This document shows, in pieces, positions 20,255 to 28,853 of a stretch of 64,000 nt of DNA. The notes beneath the pieces were generated by a model. That model did not search any database, had not been told where the DNA came from, and worked only from the letters and a program-made list of their open reading frames with translations. The stretch is from Neisseria zalophi. GTDB lineage: Bacteria; Pseudomonadota; Gammaproteobacteria; Burkholderiales; Neisseriaceae. Each line of letters begins with the position of its first letter. Within the stretch, counting starts at the first letter, position 1. The stretch spans positions 620,001-684,000 of the forward strand of contig NZ_CP031700.1 of assembly GCF_008807015.1 (NCBI RefSeq). Direction: 5' to 3'. Position numbers and translations under genes: made by a program.

Positions 20255-21121
20255 TTATTTGCTATGAGTTTTTTTATTTCTACGCATTCTATGGTGTTTC
20301 AGGCGGCGTATTAATCTTAGTTTCAGCCTTAATTTAACATCATAGCCGACAGAACCAAAACCCAGTATAAATAAAATTAGTGCGACGGGTAGGGCGAAAT
20401 GGTGGCCGACGGTATGGTAGCCCCATGCGCCGATAATGCCGCCGGTGATAAAAGCAATAAGTAATCCGCTGAGTAGTTTGGCTTTGGGAACATTAACGCT
20501 AACATGAGGCAGCTTGGGGTTATCGCTGCGGCTGTAATAAAGCATTTTGGAAATTTCAATCCCTAGATCAGTTGCCGTGCCGGTCATATGGGTTGAACGG
20601 ATAGCCCCACCGGATAAAATGGTTATGACCGTATTGTGCATGCCCATAATAAAACACAATGAAAATATGGCAAATAAGGGCATATTGCTGTTGTCCCATT
20701 GAAATGCAGTAACCCCCAATATTCCGAAAATCAGTAGATATAAGCTTTCTACCCACATAGAGAAACCAAAACCACCACGAAAACGTCTTCGTTTTGCCCA
20801 CAATACAATCCAGCTCGAATGTGCTGCTCCGAGAATAAAACAACTTAGGCTCAGCATCGCCACGATAAAAATTTTCCATTCCCCTAGGTAAGCCATATCG
20901 GCTGCTTGAGAAACGATTCCGGTAACATGGGAAGTATAGCGGGCAACGGCAAAAAATCCGCCGGCATTAATGGCACCGGCCAATAATGCCATTAAATAGC
21001 CGAGAATACGGAAACGAACGTCACTAATGTTGTGTTCATGCAAATAAGGTTTATCAGCCTGCCAAAAGGGCGGGGCTGATCGGGTTCTGTGTCGAATACG
21101 GGGCGGTATTTTATTTGCCAT
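20255..21121 (-). CDS. DUF1275 (YoaK family) membrane protein
   Basis: An inner-membrane protein of 288 aa with about six hydrophobic segments. The DUF1275 hallmarks are GAINAGGFFAVARYTSHVTG near residues 51-70, NTVITILSGGAIRSTHMTGTATDLG (about 160-185) and the GAxxG-rich later helices. The family's function is unknown. N- and C-terminal tails are strongly basic (RIRHRTR and RRLKHHRMRRNKK), so both ends are probably cytoplasmic. Monocistronic, convergent with the polyamine-binding gene. Confidence 0.85.
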   Translation of the reverse strand: MANKIPPRIRHRTRSAPPFWQADKPYLHEHNISDVRFRILGYLMALLAGAINAGGFFAVARYTSHVTGIVSQAADMAYLGEWKIFIVAMLSLSCFILGAAHSSWIVLWAKRRRFRGGFGFSMWVESLYLLIFGILGVTAFQWDNSNMPLFAIFSLCFIMGMHNTVITILSGGAIRSTHMTGTATDLGIEISKMLYYSRSDNPKLPHVSVNVPKAKLLSGLLIAFITGGIIGAWGYHTVGHHFALPVALILFILGFGSVGYDVKLRLKLRLIRRLKHHRMRRNKKTHSK

Positions 21122-21346
21122 GAAATGTTGAAATCGGAATAAATGGATGCACAGCTTATTGTATATAACTGTCTGAAAAAAGAAAGCTTCAATATAATAT
21201 AATGTTTGGTTCTGGATGAGTATTTATTTTATGGTTTTATCTTATTCGGTTGCATATATTCAGACGGCCTATTTTATTTGAATAGTTTATTTGGGCTGGG
21301 GGGATTGCTGGCCACTTTTGATATTATTAATTGATTTTTTCGAGAA

Positions 21347-21376
21347 AAAAAGCCTGTTTTTAGAAACAGGCTTTTT
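21347..21376 (-). terminator. Terminator downstream of small secreted protein gene
   Basis: AAAAAGCCTGTTT / AAACAGGCTTTTT stem with a 4-base loop (21347-21359 and 21364-21376); works in both directions by sequence. Confidence 0.8.
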
Positions 21377-21459
21377 ATGGCTAAAATGACTTATCAAGAA
21401 AATAATGATTAGGTGCTTATCAGTGTAATACTACCTAAGATTTTCTTTTATTCAGTCTT

Positions 21460-21672
21460 TTAAAAGTTTACGCCACTTGCGGTTTTGGCATCAGAAGCAT
21501 TAATAGGTTTTGCATCAGTCGTTGAGCTTTTAGATTGGCTTTGGGTTGTTTTGCCGGTTTTTGCTGCAGTAACTGTATTGTCTGCTTTTTTAGCTCCTGT
21601 TCCATTGGCAGGGGCAGCCATAACAGCAGCAGACATCAGGGCGGTTGAAATCAATAAGGTAAATTTTTTCAT
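21460..21672 (-). CDS. Small secreted low-complexity protein, unknown function
   Basis: A 70-aa protein with a clear Sec signal peptide (MKKFTLLISTALMSAAVMA, cleavage after AMA-like motif). The mature part of about 50 residues is built almost only of Ala, Lys, Thr, Ser, Asn and Asp. It has no Cys and no recognisable domain. A ribosome-binding site (AAAGGATA) precedes the ATG, and a terminator follows, so it looks like a real single gene. I do not recognise a family. Confidence 0.7.
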   Translation of the reverse strand: MKKFTLLISTALMSAAVMAAPANGTGAKKADNTVTAAKTGKTTQSQSKSSTTDAKPINASDAKTASGVNF

Positions 21673-22027
21673 CTGTATATCCTTTTATGAATTGAAATAA
21701 AAAATAGCATGTTACGAAACATGTGTTGATAGGAGTGGTACGGTCTAGAAAAGTTTGCGTATTAAATTTATTATGGAGTTAAAAAATATTAAATTAATTC
21801 AATGATATAAATATATTTTATATTGGGTTTTATTGTTTGGAAGGTTGAAAAAGCTGCCTTTGAGATAGATTGAAGGTATCTTGTTGATGTTAATGATTTA
21901 TACGATAATGTAAGATTATATTGATAATAAAAGTGATAGATATGGATTGGATATATTTTTAATGGAAGTATATTCAAGTATTTGAAAATCAGTAGGATAT
22001 ATGGCTAAGAAATAGGTGTGATATCAT

Positions 22028-22070
22028 AAAAAGAAACCGGCTCTTTATTAAAGAGCCGGTTTCTTTTTAT
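22028..22070 (-). terminator. Strong terminator after tRNA-Leu
   Basis: A long stem (AAAGAAACCGGCTCTTTA with its complement) and 3-base loop immediately beyond the 3' end of the tRNA, A/T runs on both sides. Confidence 0.92.
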
Positions 22071-22071
22071 G

Positions 22072-22157
22072 TGGTGCCGACAATGAGACTTGAACTCATA
22101 CGACCTGCGGTCACTACCCCCTCAAGATAGCGTGTCTACCAATTCCACCATGTCGGC
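22072..22157 (-). tRNA. tRNA-Leu (anticodon GAG)
   Basis: Read on the minus strand, acceptor GCCGACA pairs with TGTCGGC, followed by discriminator A and an encoded CCA. The anticodon stem CTATC/GGTAG encloses the loop TTGAGGG, giving anticodon GAG. A variable arm and a TTCAAGT T-loop are present; 86 nt fits a class II leucine tRNA. It follows secG by about 20 bp, the same arrangement as secG-leuU in E. coli, so it is probably processed from the secG transcript. Confidence 0.95.
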
Positions 22158-22176
22158 ATAAAATTTAATTATTAAA

Positions 22177-22530
22177 TTATTGACCCTGTGAGGCCGGTGT
22201 TTGAGGTGCAGTATCTGTCGATATGCTTTGTGTATTAGCTGGTACGCTTTGTTCGACAGTACTGAAATCTAAACCATGTTTATTTGAATGGGTGTTAATA
22301 TAAACCATCGCCATGCAAGTAGCAAAAAATATTGTTGCAGCAATGGCCGTGCTTCTGCTTAAAAAATTGGCATTACCGCCGGAGCCGAATACACCTTGTG
22401 CACTACCGCTTCCAGAGCCGAATGTGGCACCCGCATCCGCACCCTTACCATGTTGCATTAATACAAGGATGATAACGGCTAATGCGGAAAAGATGTTGAT
22501 AATCCAAATAACGGTTTTAAAGGCTTCCAT
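22177..22530 (-). CDS. secG: Preprotein translocase subunit SecG
   Basis: The small membrane partner of SecYE. Two membrane segments (about 5-25 and 55-75) flank a Gly-rich loop GKGADAGATFGSGSGSAQGVFGSGG, and the conserved NFLSRSTAIAATIFF follows. A polar C-terminal tail is rich in Gln, Ser and Thr. 117 aa. Placed 5 bp after tpiA and just before tRNA-Leu, so it belongs to a tpiA-secG-tRNA unit. Confidence 0.95.
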   Translation of the reverse strand: MEAFKTVIWIINIFSALAVIILVLMQHGKGADAGATFGSGSGSAQGVFGSGGNANFLSRSTAIAATIFFATCMAMVYINTHSNKHGLDFSTVEQSVPANTQSISTDTAPQTPASQGQ

Positions 22531-22535
22531 AATTT

Positions 22536-23291
22536 CTATGCTTCTTGTGCGGCATCAATAATAGCGGCAAATGAGTCGTAAGACAATGATGCGCCGCCTA
22601 CCAAAGCACCGTCTACATGCGGTACGGAAAAAATATCGGCCGCATTTTTTGCGTTGACACTTCCGCCGTAAAGGATGCGGATATTAACATTGTTACCGCA
22701 TAAAGACAAGATTTGTTTGTGAATAAAAGCGTGCATGGCGGCAATTTGATCAGTCGTGGCAACTTTGCCGGTACCGATAGCCCATACTGGTTCGTATGCG
22801 ACAGCGATATTGTCAGTGCCTAAATCTTCTAAAATAGATAATTGGTGGGCAATGACTTCCTGCTCCCTGCCTGCTTCTCTTTCTTCCAAGCTTTCTCCAA
22901 CACATAATAATGGTGTTAGTCCGACATTCAAAACATTGACCATTTTTTGGCGTTGGATTTCATTTTTTTCACCAAAATAGAGGCTGCGTTCCGAGTGGCC
23001 GATAAGAACAATATCCACACCGATATCAGCCATCATTTCAGCGGAAACTTCACCGGTGTATGCGCCATTACCGGGAAAACGGCTTACGTCTTGTGCACAA
23101 GTCAGAATACGGTTGTTTAAAACAATCTGCATGGCATTGTGCAATTGGAGCAGGTAAACAGTTGGTGCGGCTAGGCCGATAACAACATGGTCGGCAGTCG
23201 GCATAATGCGGAAGCGGTGCATCAGTGTATTATTGTTTTGCAGACGGCCATTCATTTTCCAGTTGCCGATAACCCATTTTTTATCCCACAT
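22536..23291 (-). CDS. tpiA: Triosephosphate isomerase
   Basis: Interconverts dihydroxyacetone phosphate and glyceraldehyde 3-phosphate. TIM-barrel catalytic elements are GNWKMNG (Lys near residue 11), IGHSERS (His near 95) and [12 protein letters not shown] (Glu near 165), with phosphate-binding YGGSV and GALVGGASL. The frame extends upstream to 23339, but ATG 23291 ([12 protein letters not shown]) has AAGGAT at good spacing and matches the family start; 251 aa. Confidence 0.96.
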   Translation of the reverse strand: MWDKKWVIGNWKMNGRLQNNNTLMHRFRIMPTADHVVIGLAAPTVYLLQLHNAMQIVLNNRILTCAQDVSRFPGNGAYTGEVSAEMMADIGVDIVLIGHSERSLYFGEKNEIQRQKMVNVLNVGLTPLLCVGESLEEREAGREQEVIAHQLSILEDLGTDNIAVAYEPVWAIGTGKVATTDQIAAMHAFIHKQILSLCGNNVNIRILYGGSVNAKNAADIFSVPHVDGALVGGASLSYDSFAAIIDAAQEA

Positions 23292-23586
23292 ATTTGCTAT
23301 CCTTGAATTTTGTTTGTTTTGGACTGAGTGGTTTTCCATGTATACAGAGGGAGATGCCTCAATAAATTATTATATGTCGTATTGAATATCGTTTTGTGTC
23401 AAAGTGTAATAAATATTGTTGCAACAGGCAATATGAAGCTTTGGTAAGGTAAAGAAAAAAGAATAGCAGGCCGTCTGAAAGCAATGGGTTATATCAAGCT
23501 GATTATGTATTGATATTGTTGAAATATGCTTGGATGGGTGTTTCGATATTATAATGATACGAATTTGAATGTTTGATGATATAGAT

Positions 23587-24408
23587 ATGGATAATCTTCC
23601 CCGCTATGCGGTTTTTGGTAATCCCGTTGCCCACAGCAAATCGCCGCAGATTCACCGGCAGTTTGCCTTGCAGGAAAATGTGGCGATTCAATATGACCGT
23701 ATTTTGGCCGAGCCGGATACGTTTGCCCAAGTTATCAGGCGGTTTTTCGATGATGGCGGGCAGGGTGCCAATATTACCGTACCGTTTAAAACCGAGGCAT
23801 ATCAGTGGGTGGACGAGCTTTCGCCGCGTGCCGAAGTTGCCGGTGCGGTGAATACGGTTATTCCGTTGGGTAACGGGCGTTTCCGTGGCGACAATACCGA
23901 TGGTGTGGGTTTGGTGAACGATATTGTTCAGGCCTGCGGAGTGGCTGTACGCAATCGCCGCATTTTGATTTTGGGCGCCGGCGGTGCGGTACGGGGTGTA
24001 GTGCCCGAACTTTTGGCGCAACATCCTGCGGGCATCACTATTGCCAACCGTACCGAAGCGAAGGCTTTGGATTTGGCTGTACGTTTCGGTATTCAGGCAT
24101 TGCCGTTAAATCAATTGCCCGAAGATTATTTCGATATCATTATTAACGGAACTTCGGGCAGTTTGAATGGTGCACTGCCCGATGTATCGGCAAAAGTATT
24201 CGGGAAGTGTTTGTTGGCCTACGATATGGTATATGGTGCGGCAGCGGCCGGTTTTCTATCTTTTGCCCGTGAGAGCGGAGCGCAGCAAACGGCGGACGGT
24301 TTGGGCATGTTGGTCGCCCAAGCGGCCTGTTCTTATCAATTATGGCGGGGCTTCAAACCGGATATTGTGCCGGTTATCCGTTATATGAAAGAGGCGGAGG
24401 TGTTGTAA
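23587..24408 (+). CDS. aroE: Shikimate dehydrogenase
   Basis: NADP-dependent reduction of 3-dehydroshikimate. The substrate site reads [15 protein letters not shown] near the start, then NITVPFK with the catalytic Lys and GAVNTV. The nucleotide-binding loop is GAGGAVRGV and the NRT motif reads IANRTEAKA. The ATG at 23587 ([11 protein letters not shown]) agrees with neisserial AroE; 273 aa. Its stop TAATG overlaps the mtgA start by one base, indicating translational coupling. Confidence 0.96.
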   Translation: MDNLPRYAVFGNPVAHSKSPQIHRQFALQENVAIQYDRILAEPDTFAQVIRRFFDDGGQGANITVPFKTEAYQWVDELSPRAEVAGAVNTVIPLGNGRFRGDNTDGVGLVNDIVQACGVAVRNRRILILGAGGAVRGVVPELLAQHPAGITIANRTEAKALDLAVRFGIQALPLNQLPEDYFDIIINGTSGSLNGALPDVSAKVFGKCLLAYDMVYGAAAAGFLSFARESGAQQTADGLGMLVAQAACSYQLWRGFKPDIVPVIRYMKEAEVL

Positions 24409-25103
24409 TGCGTGTGTTTAAATGGTTGGTTGCTCTGCCGTTTGCCGTGTTTATTCTTTTTAATGCCTATGTGTACGGCAGCATTATCACCTATCGTGCT
24501 GTCGCACCGAATCAAACGGCTTTTATGCGCATGCGGATACAGTCTTTCAGCGAGCAAGGGAAAGATATTGCATTGGATTATCGTTGGGTGCCTTATCATC
24601 AAATTTCGGTGAATTTGAAAAAAGCCCTGATTGCATCGGAGGATGCCCGTTTCGCCGCACACAGCGGTTTTGATTGGGACGGTATCCGCCATGCCTTTGA
24701 GCGCAACCAGCGTAGTGGCAAAATACGCGGTGGCGGATCGACCATCAGTCAGCAGTTGGCTAAAAATCTGTTTTTGAATGAAAGCAGAAGCTATTGGCGC
24801 AAAGCCGAAGAAGCCGCGATTACCGCTATGATGGAGGCGACCACCGATAAAGACCGTATTTTTGAGCTGTATCTGAATTCGATTGAATGGGGGTACGGTA
24901 TTTTCGGGGCGGAGGCGGCTTCTCAGCATTTTTATAAAAAGCCGGTGGTAAAGCTGACCAAGCAGCAGGCGGCACAATTGGCTGCCCGTGTGCCACGTCC
25001 GTTGTATTATGTGGAACATCCGCGCGATAAAAGCTTGAGGGCGCGAACCAATATTATTTTGAAAAGAATGGGTTCTGCGACCCTGCCCGATACAGGTGAA
25101 TAA
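24408..25103 (+). CDS. mtgA: Monofunctional biosynthetic peptidoglycan transglycosylase
   Basis: A GT51 glycosyltransferase that polymerises lipid II into glycan strands at the inner membrane. One N-terminal membrane anchor (about 4-27) precedes the catalytic domain with EDARFAAHSGFDWDG (catalytic Glu), RGGGSTISQQLAKNLFL and a KAEEAAIT block. No transpeptidase domain; 231 aa matches MtgA. Start chosen at the ATG overlapping aroE, preceded by GGCGGAGG; this pairing aroE-mtgA is typical of Neisseria. Confidence 0.95.
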   Translation: MRVFKWLVALPFAVFILFNAYVYGSIITYRAVAPNQTAFMRMRIQSFSEQGKDIALDYRWVPYHQISVNLKKALIASEDARFAAHSGFDWDGIRHAFERNQRSGKIRGGGSTISQQLAKNLFLNESRSYWRKAEEAAITAMMEATTDKDRIFELYLNSIEWGYGIFGAEAASQHFYKKPVVKLTKQQAAQLAARVPRPLYYVEHPRDKSLRARTNIILKRMGSATLPDTGE

Positions 25104-25159
25104 ACCGATAGTTTGATTGGGTTGGCATGATTGTTTGGTGTCGTATCTTATTGATTAAA

Positions 25160-25195
25160 TGAAAGGCCGTCTGAAAGGTTTCAGACGGCCTTTCA
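25160..25195. terminator. Bidirectional DUS terminator between mtgA and the AsmA-like gene
   Basis: A 17-bp perfect inverted repeat with a two-base loop (25160-25176 and 25179-25195) built on a DUS pair, lying between convergent genes. Confidence 0.88.
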
Positions 25196-25197
25196 TA

Positions 25198-27327
25198 TTA
25201 TTTAGATGGTTTATTGAGCCATTGCCATTGTTCGCGTAATGTTTCGGCCAAAGCGCGTTGCCGTTCTTCGGGGGAGTCCAATCCATCGGTGAGGCGGTTG
25301 TAATCTAGGGTGACGGACGGATTGTTGATCGAGCCGCCGATGGTTATCGGCACAGGTTTGGCTTTCGGGTTGGCAGCATTTCGGATAAGCAGGTTTTCCG
25401 AAACGGTTTGGGTATTGAGATTGGTTTGGCCGTAGCTGCTGATATGCAGGATATCGGAGGTTAATTCTGTATTGTCATGGCGGCTGATGCCGTTGCTGAT
25501 TTCGCTGTTGAGGGAGAAGCGGCGGAACCGTGTTTGTACATCCGCCCCGTTTTTACCCGGTGCATGATTATTGCTGAGATTTTTTAAAATATTGGCCATA
25601 TCAACGCCGTACCAAGCACCGTCGGCAACGTTCAATTGCAGATTGCCGTTTAGGGTTTGTGTCAGGCTGCGGCGGTCTGTTCCTGCGGCGGTGAGGTCTA
25701 TCACGGCATCACCCGTGCCGCCTATGCCGTGATAGTTTAATAAATCCTGTAATAACGGGCGGATTTGTACGCCATGGGTGTTTTGTTGCAGGTGATAGGC
25801 GGGCGGGTCGGTATTGGCAATGCTGATGCCGCCTTCGGTATGGCCGCCGTATAGTCCGGCGCGAAAGTTGGTGAGGGCGATACGGCGGTTGTCGGCATAA
25901 AGTATGGTGTCTATCTCATCTATTTGCAGGCCGGGTATGGCGAGGTTGCCGATATGGATATCGGCTTTGATTTGCGGTATCTGTTCGCGGTTTAAAAAGG
26001 TTGGGAAAAGCCGACCGCCTTTGGCTTGAAGGTCTTTCCAATAGGGGGCGAGTAAGAGTTTGCTGAGGCTGAGTTGTGCTTCCAGTGTGGCAGCTTGCTG
26101 TCGGTTGGCCGCAATATAGTCGGCTGAAAATCGGGTGGCCTGCCGGTCGAATAGGCCGTTTAATTGTAGTTGCCAGTTTTTATTTGCCGACAAGGTAAAC
26201 TTACCAGTCATTTGGCTGGAAAAACGTGGTTGCGGGGCGGCATTTAATTGGTTTTGATAGGTGGTGAGTGTCAGGCCGTCTGAAGTTAGCGCACGGTTTT
26301 TCTGCCAATCCAAAGGAGCGGAAAAGTTGAAGGTGGTTTGTTGTGCGTTGTGTTTGAAACTGCCGCTTAAATCGATTTTGGCCACTGTTGCCGTTGTGGG
26401 GCGCAGATTGAGGCGGGATAGGGAAAATGATCCGTCCCATCTGCCTTCTTCTTCGGAGCCGGCGGTAAACACGCTGCGTATATCCCCCGAGCTGATGCGG
26501 TTTCCGTTCCATAAAATCAGTGGGCTTTGCGCTGTCAGGTGCAGATCATGGTAGCTACTGTCGGCACGCAGGCGCAGGTTGCGGGTTTGCAGGGTGTTTT
26601 GTTGTGACTGCCAGGTAAGATCGGCATCGGCCATGAGCTTGGTTTGATGGTTTTGAAAAGGAATATCCGCTTCGATATGTACGGCAGGCAACAGCCATTG
26701 TCGGTTGGCAGATTCGGCCTTGCCGTTGCTTTCCCACGTTATGATGGTATCGTCGGTGCGGTTGGTATGGCCGTTGATGTCAAAAATATAGCTACGTTCC
26801 GAAGCACGGCTCAGTTTGAGGTTAAATTGTTTGGTGAGGTAGCTGCTTGCGGGAGTGTGGATGTTAATCCGGCTGTTTTCAATAATGAAACGATTAATAC
26901 CGATATGGTCATTACGGTTGCGCCATAAATCTTGAAAAGTCCATCTGCCGTTTTTGTCGTGGGTAATATCAGCTTCGGCTTCTTCCCATACCCATTTTTC
27001 GATAGACGGATGCCCCCATAAACTTTGCCACGATAAGCCGATACGCATTTCTTTAACATGCAGGTCGGGTTTGCCGCTGTTGCGCGCGCCGAGGGTAACG
27101 TTGGTGAGGGTAACGGTAGGGCGGGGCAGCCATGTGCGGCCTATTTTACTGCCGAAACGTACTTCGTAACGGTTACCGACGGCCTGGTCTGCCGCGGCTT
27201 GGATATGCTCGTTACTAAACAGATAAAGTAGTAAGGTGTGCATACCGATTCCGGCGGCAATAACAGCCAGTAAGCCGAAAACACTGAAGCGTAGCCAGAA
27301 CTTTCCCGAATGGAGCAGATTTTTCAT
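25198..27327 (-). CDS. AsmA-family protein
   Basis: A 709-aa envelope protein with one N-terminal membrane anchor (about 8-32) and a long beta-rich periplasmic body. The first domain (RFGSKIGRTWLPRPTVTLTNVTLGA) and the C-terminal AsmA-type region (GTGDAVIDLTAAGTDRRSLTQTLNGNLQLNVADGAWYGVDMANILKNL) show the family pattern. AsmA-like proteins are thought to affect outer-membrane assembly or lipid transfer. The frame is open to 27396, but ATG 27327 begins the membrane anchor. A terminator closes it against mtgA. Confidence 0.85.
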   Translation of the reverse strand: MKNLLHSGKFWLRFSVFGLLAVIAAGIGMHTLLLYLFSNEHIQAAADQAVGNRYEVRFGSKIGRTWLPRPTVTLTNVTLGARNSGKPDLHVKEMRIGLSWQSLWGHPSIEKWVWEEAEADITHDKNGRWTFQDLWRNRNDHIGINRFIIENSRINIHTPASSYLTKQFNLKLSRASERSYIFDINGHTNRTDDTIITWESNGKAESANRQWLLPAVHIEADIPFQNHQTKLMADADLTWQSQQNTLQTRNLRLRADSSYHDLHLTAQSPLILWNGNRISSGDIRSVFTAGSEEEGRWDGSFSLSRLNLRPTTATVAKIDLSGSFKHNAQQTTFNFSAPLDWQKNRALTSDGLTLTTYQNQLNAAPQPRFSSQMTGKFTLSANKNWQLQLNGLFDRQATRFSADYIAANRQQAATLEAQLSLSKLLLAPYWKDLQAKGGRLFPTFLNREQIPQIKADIHIGNLAIPGLQIDEIDTILYADNRRIALTNFRAGLYGGHTEGGISIANTDPPAYHLQQNTHGVQIRPLLQDLLNYHGIGGTGDAVIDLTAAGTDRRSLTQTLNGNLQLNVADGAWYGVDMANILKNLSNNHAPGKNGADVQTRFRRFSLNSEISNGISRHDNTELTSDILHISSYGQTNLNTQTVSENLLIRNAANPKAKPVPITIGGSINNPSVTLDYNRLTDGLDSPEERQRALAETLREQWQWLNKPSK

Positions 27328-27446
27328 GATATCAGAATAATAAGGGTTGTTTGAAGTATAGCATATAGGCCGTCTGAAACAGTGTATCGGTAGCATCTGC
27401 GGCCGATTATTGTTACTATTCGGTCAGATAAAATGTGGAGATTGTG

Positions 27447-28352
27447 ATGATTATCGTCATGCAGAAACAGGCTTCGCCGGAATCGGTAACGCGCGTGGTG
27501 GCATTTATCCGCAGCAAGGGTTTGCAGGGGCATGTTTCCCGTGGGGAAGAGCGCACGATTATCGGTGCGGTGGGCGATGAGCGGGTGTTTCATCCCAATG
27601 AGTTGGAAAGCTTGCCGGGTGTGGAGCGGGCGATTCGGGTGTTAAACGAATGGCGGATTATCAGCCGCGAAAGCCAAGCTGACAATACGGTGATTACCGT
27701 GCGCGGCGCATCGTTCGGCGGCGGCAAACGGTTGGATATTGTTGCGGCCGATGTCGGCAGGCAGGATGCGGATGTGGTGTTTGCCGATCCGTTTTATATG
27801 CCCGCCCGCCCTTATGCGGTAACGGAACATAGCAATGAAAAAAACCATATCCGCGCCATGCAGGCAGTGGTTGCTGATGCGCATGAACGCGGCAAACCTG
27901 TGATGGTTCGGATACGCGATGTGCGTCAGATTGAATCGGCATTGGCCTCGGAGGCCGATGTGTTGTATTTGGGCGGTGAGTTGATGAGTAATCGTACTTT
28001 GCAGGATGAAGTAGGCCGTCTGAATACGCCGGTGGTTTTGTGTAAAGACAAACATCACCGTGCCGATGAATGGTTGGTTGCCGCCGAGCATATTGCTTTG
28101 CGTGGTAATCACCATATTATTCTCGGTGAGGCCGGCACGCTCAGTTTCGAGCCGGATCATCCTTATCGCTTGGATGTAGATGCCATTGTCCGCGTGCGTA
28201 AAATCAGCCATTTGCCCGTTATCGCGAATATTACCCGTTTGTGGCATGGCGATATGCCGCAGGAAGTGTTGTATCGATTGGCGGAAGCGGCGGGTGCGGA
28301 TGGGATTGTCAGCAGCTTGGCAGCGCGGCCGGTTATGCGCTTAGCCGATTGA
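27447..28352 (+). CDS. DAHP synthase-like protein lacking catalytic residues (probable pseudoenzyme)
   Basis: Residues 1-75 (MIIVMQKQASPESVTRVV, HVSRGEERTIIGAVGD, LESLPGVERAIRVL) match the ferredoxin-like regulatory domain of type I-beta DAHP synthases. The rest follows the TIM barrel: NTPVVLCKDK, AAEHIALRGNHHIILGEAGTLSFE, LDVDAIVRVRKISHLPV. The metal-ligand motifs are gone: the GPCSVE position reads AADVGRQ (about 100-106), KPRTSPY reads YMPARPY, DPSHSGG reads ANITRLW (about 260-266) and the EVHP segment reads SSLAARP. The C-terminus stops before the last Asp ligand. It is therefore unlikely to make DAHP; a binding or regulatory role is possible. ATG 27447 has GGAG upstream; 301 aa. Confidence 0.75.
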   Translation: MIIVMQKQASPESVTRVVAFIRSKGLQGHVSRGEERTIIGAVGDERVFHPNELESLPGVERAIRVLNEWRIISRESQADNTVITVRGASFGGGKRLDIVAADVGRQDADVVFADPFYMPARPYAVTEHSNEKNHIRAMQAVVADAHERGKPVMVRIRDVRQIESALASEADVLYLGGELMSNRTLQDEVGRLNTPVVLCKDKHHRADEWLVAAEHIALRGNHHIILGEAGTLSFEPDHPYRLDVDAIVRVRKISHLPVIANITRLWHGDMPQEVLYRLAEAAGADGIVSSLAARPVMRLAD

Positions 28353-28369
28353 TTAGGGAGGGCAGATAG

Positions 28370-28570
28370 ATGGATCAGCAAACGAAACAAACCGTGCAAA
28401 CCATACGCCGTGTGAAACACGAGCTAACCGATGAGGAAAGATTGCAAGGCTGGCAGGAAGCCTGTGCGGAAAAAGGTTTCAGCGGCGAATTTGTTTTAGC
28501 CGCTAAAATTAACGGCGAGGCTTATACCGAAGAGCAGGTTAAAATGGTGTCGGAGTTGTTCGGCCGCTAG
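28370..28570 (+). CDS. Conserved small cytosolic protein, unknown function
   Basis: A 66-aa charged, soluble protein with no signal peptide: an N-terminal Gln/Thr-rich stretch, RRVKHELTDEERLQGWQEA, a GFSGEF turn and a C-terminal helix EEQVKMVSELFG. A good GGGAGGG site lies before the ATG and only 17 bp separate it from the DAHP-synthase-like gene, so they are likely co-transcribed and perhaps functionally linked. I do not recognise the family. Confidence 0.7.
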   Translation: MDQQTKQTVQTIRRVKHELTDEERLQGWQEACAEKGFSGEFVLAAKINGEAYTEEQVKMVSELFGR

Positions 28571-28590
28571 CCGTTGGTGACGATTAAAAA

Positions 28591-28640
28591 CATCAGGCCG
28601 TCTGAAACCCTTTTTCAGACGGCCTGATGTTGTTTTTTTT
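28591..28640 (+). terminator. DUS terminator
   Basis: 17-bp arms CATCAGGCCGTCTGAAA and complement (28591-28607, 28613-28629), followed by TTGTTTTTTTT. Confidence 0.92.
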
Positions 28641-28853
28641 AGGCAATAATATTTTTATGCTTTTAACATTTTATCTTAGTGTTGGTTTTATGCATTTAAA
28701 ATATAAAGTGTTGGCGTAAAACTATTTTATCGTTCGGGTGTGCGTCGGCGGTGGTAAAATGACTATGGGTTTTATAGTGGATAACATGCATTTCAAACTG
28801 GTAAAAACTGCTTAAAAATTGTACAATCCTGATTTTATCAAATGTGGATTTTT

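Noticed and set aside
21789..21977. 62-codon minus-strand open frame in AT-rich DNA
   Set aside because: Translation is typical of random AT-rich sequence (Ile/Tyr/Leu runs), no ribosome-binding site.
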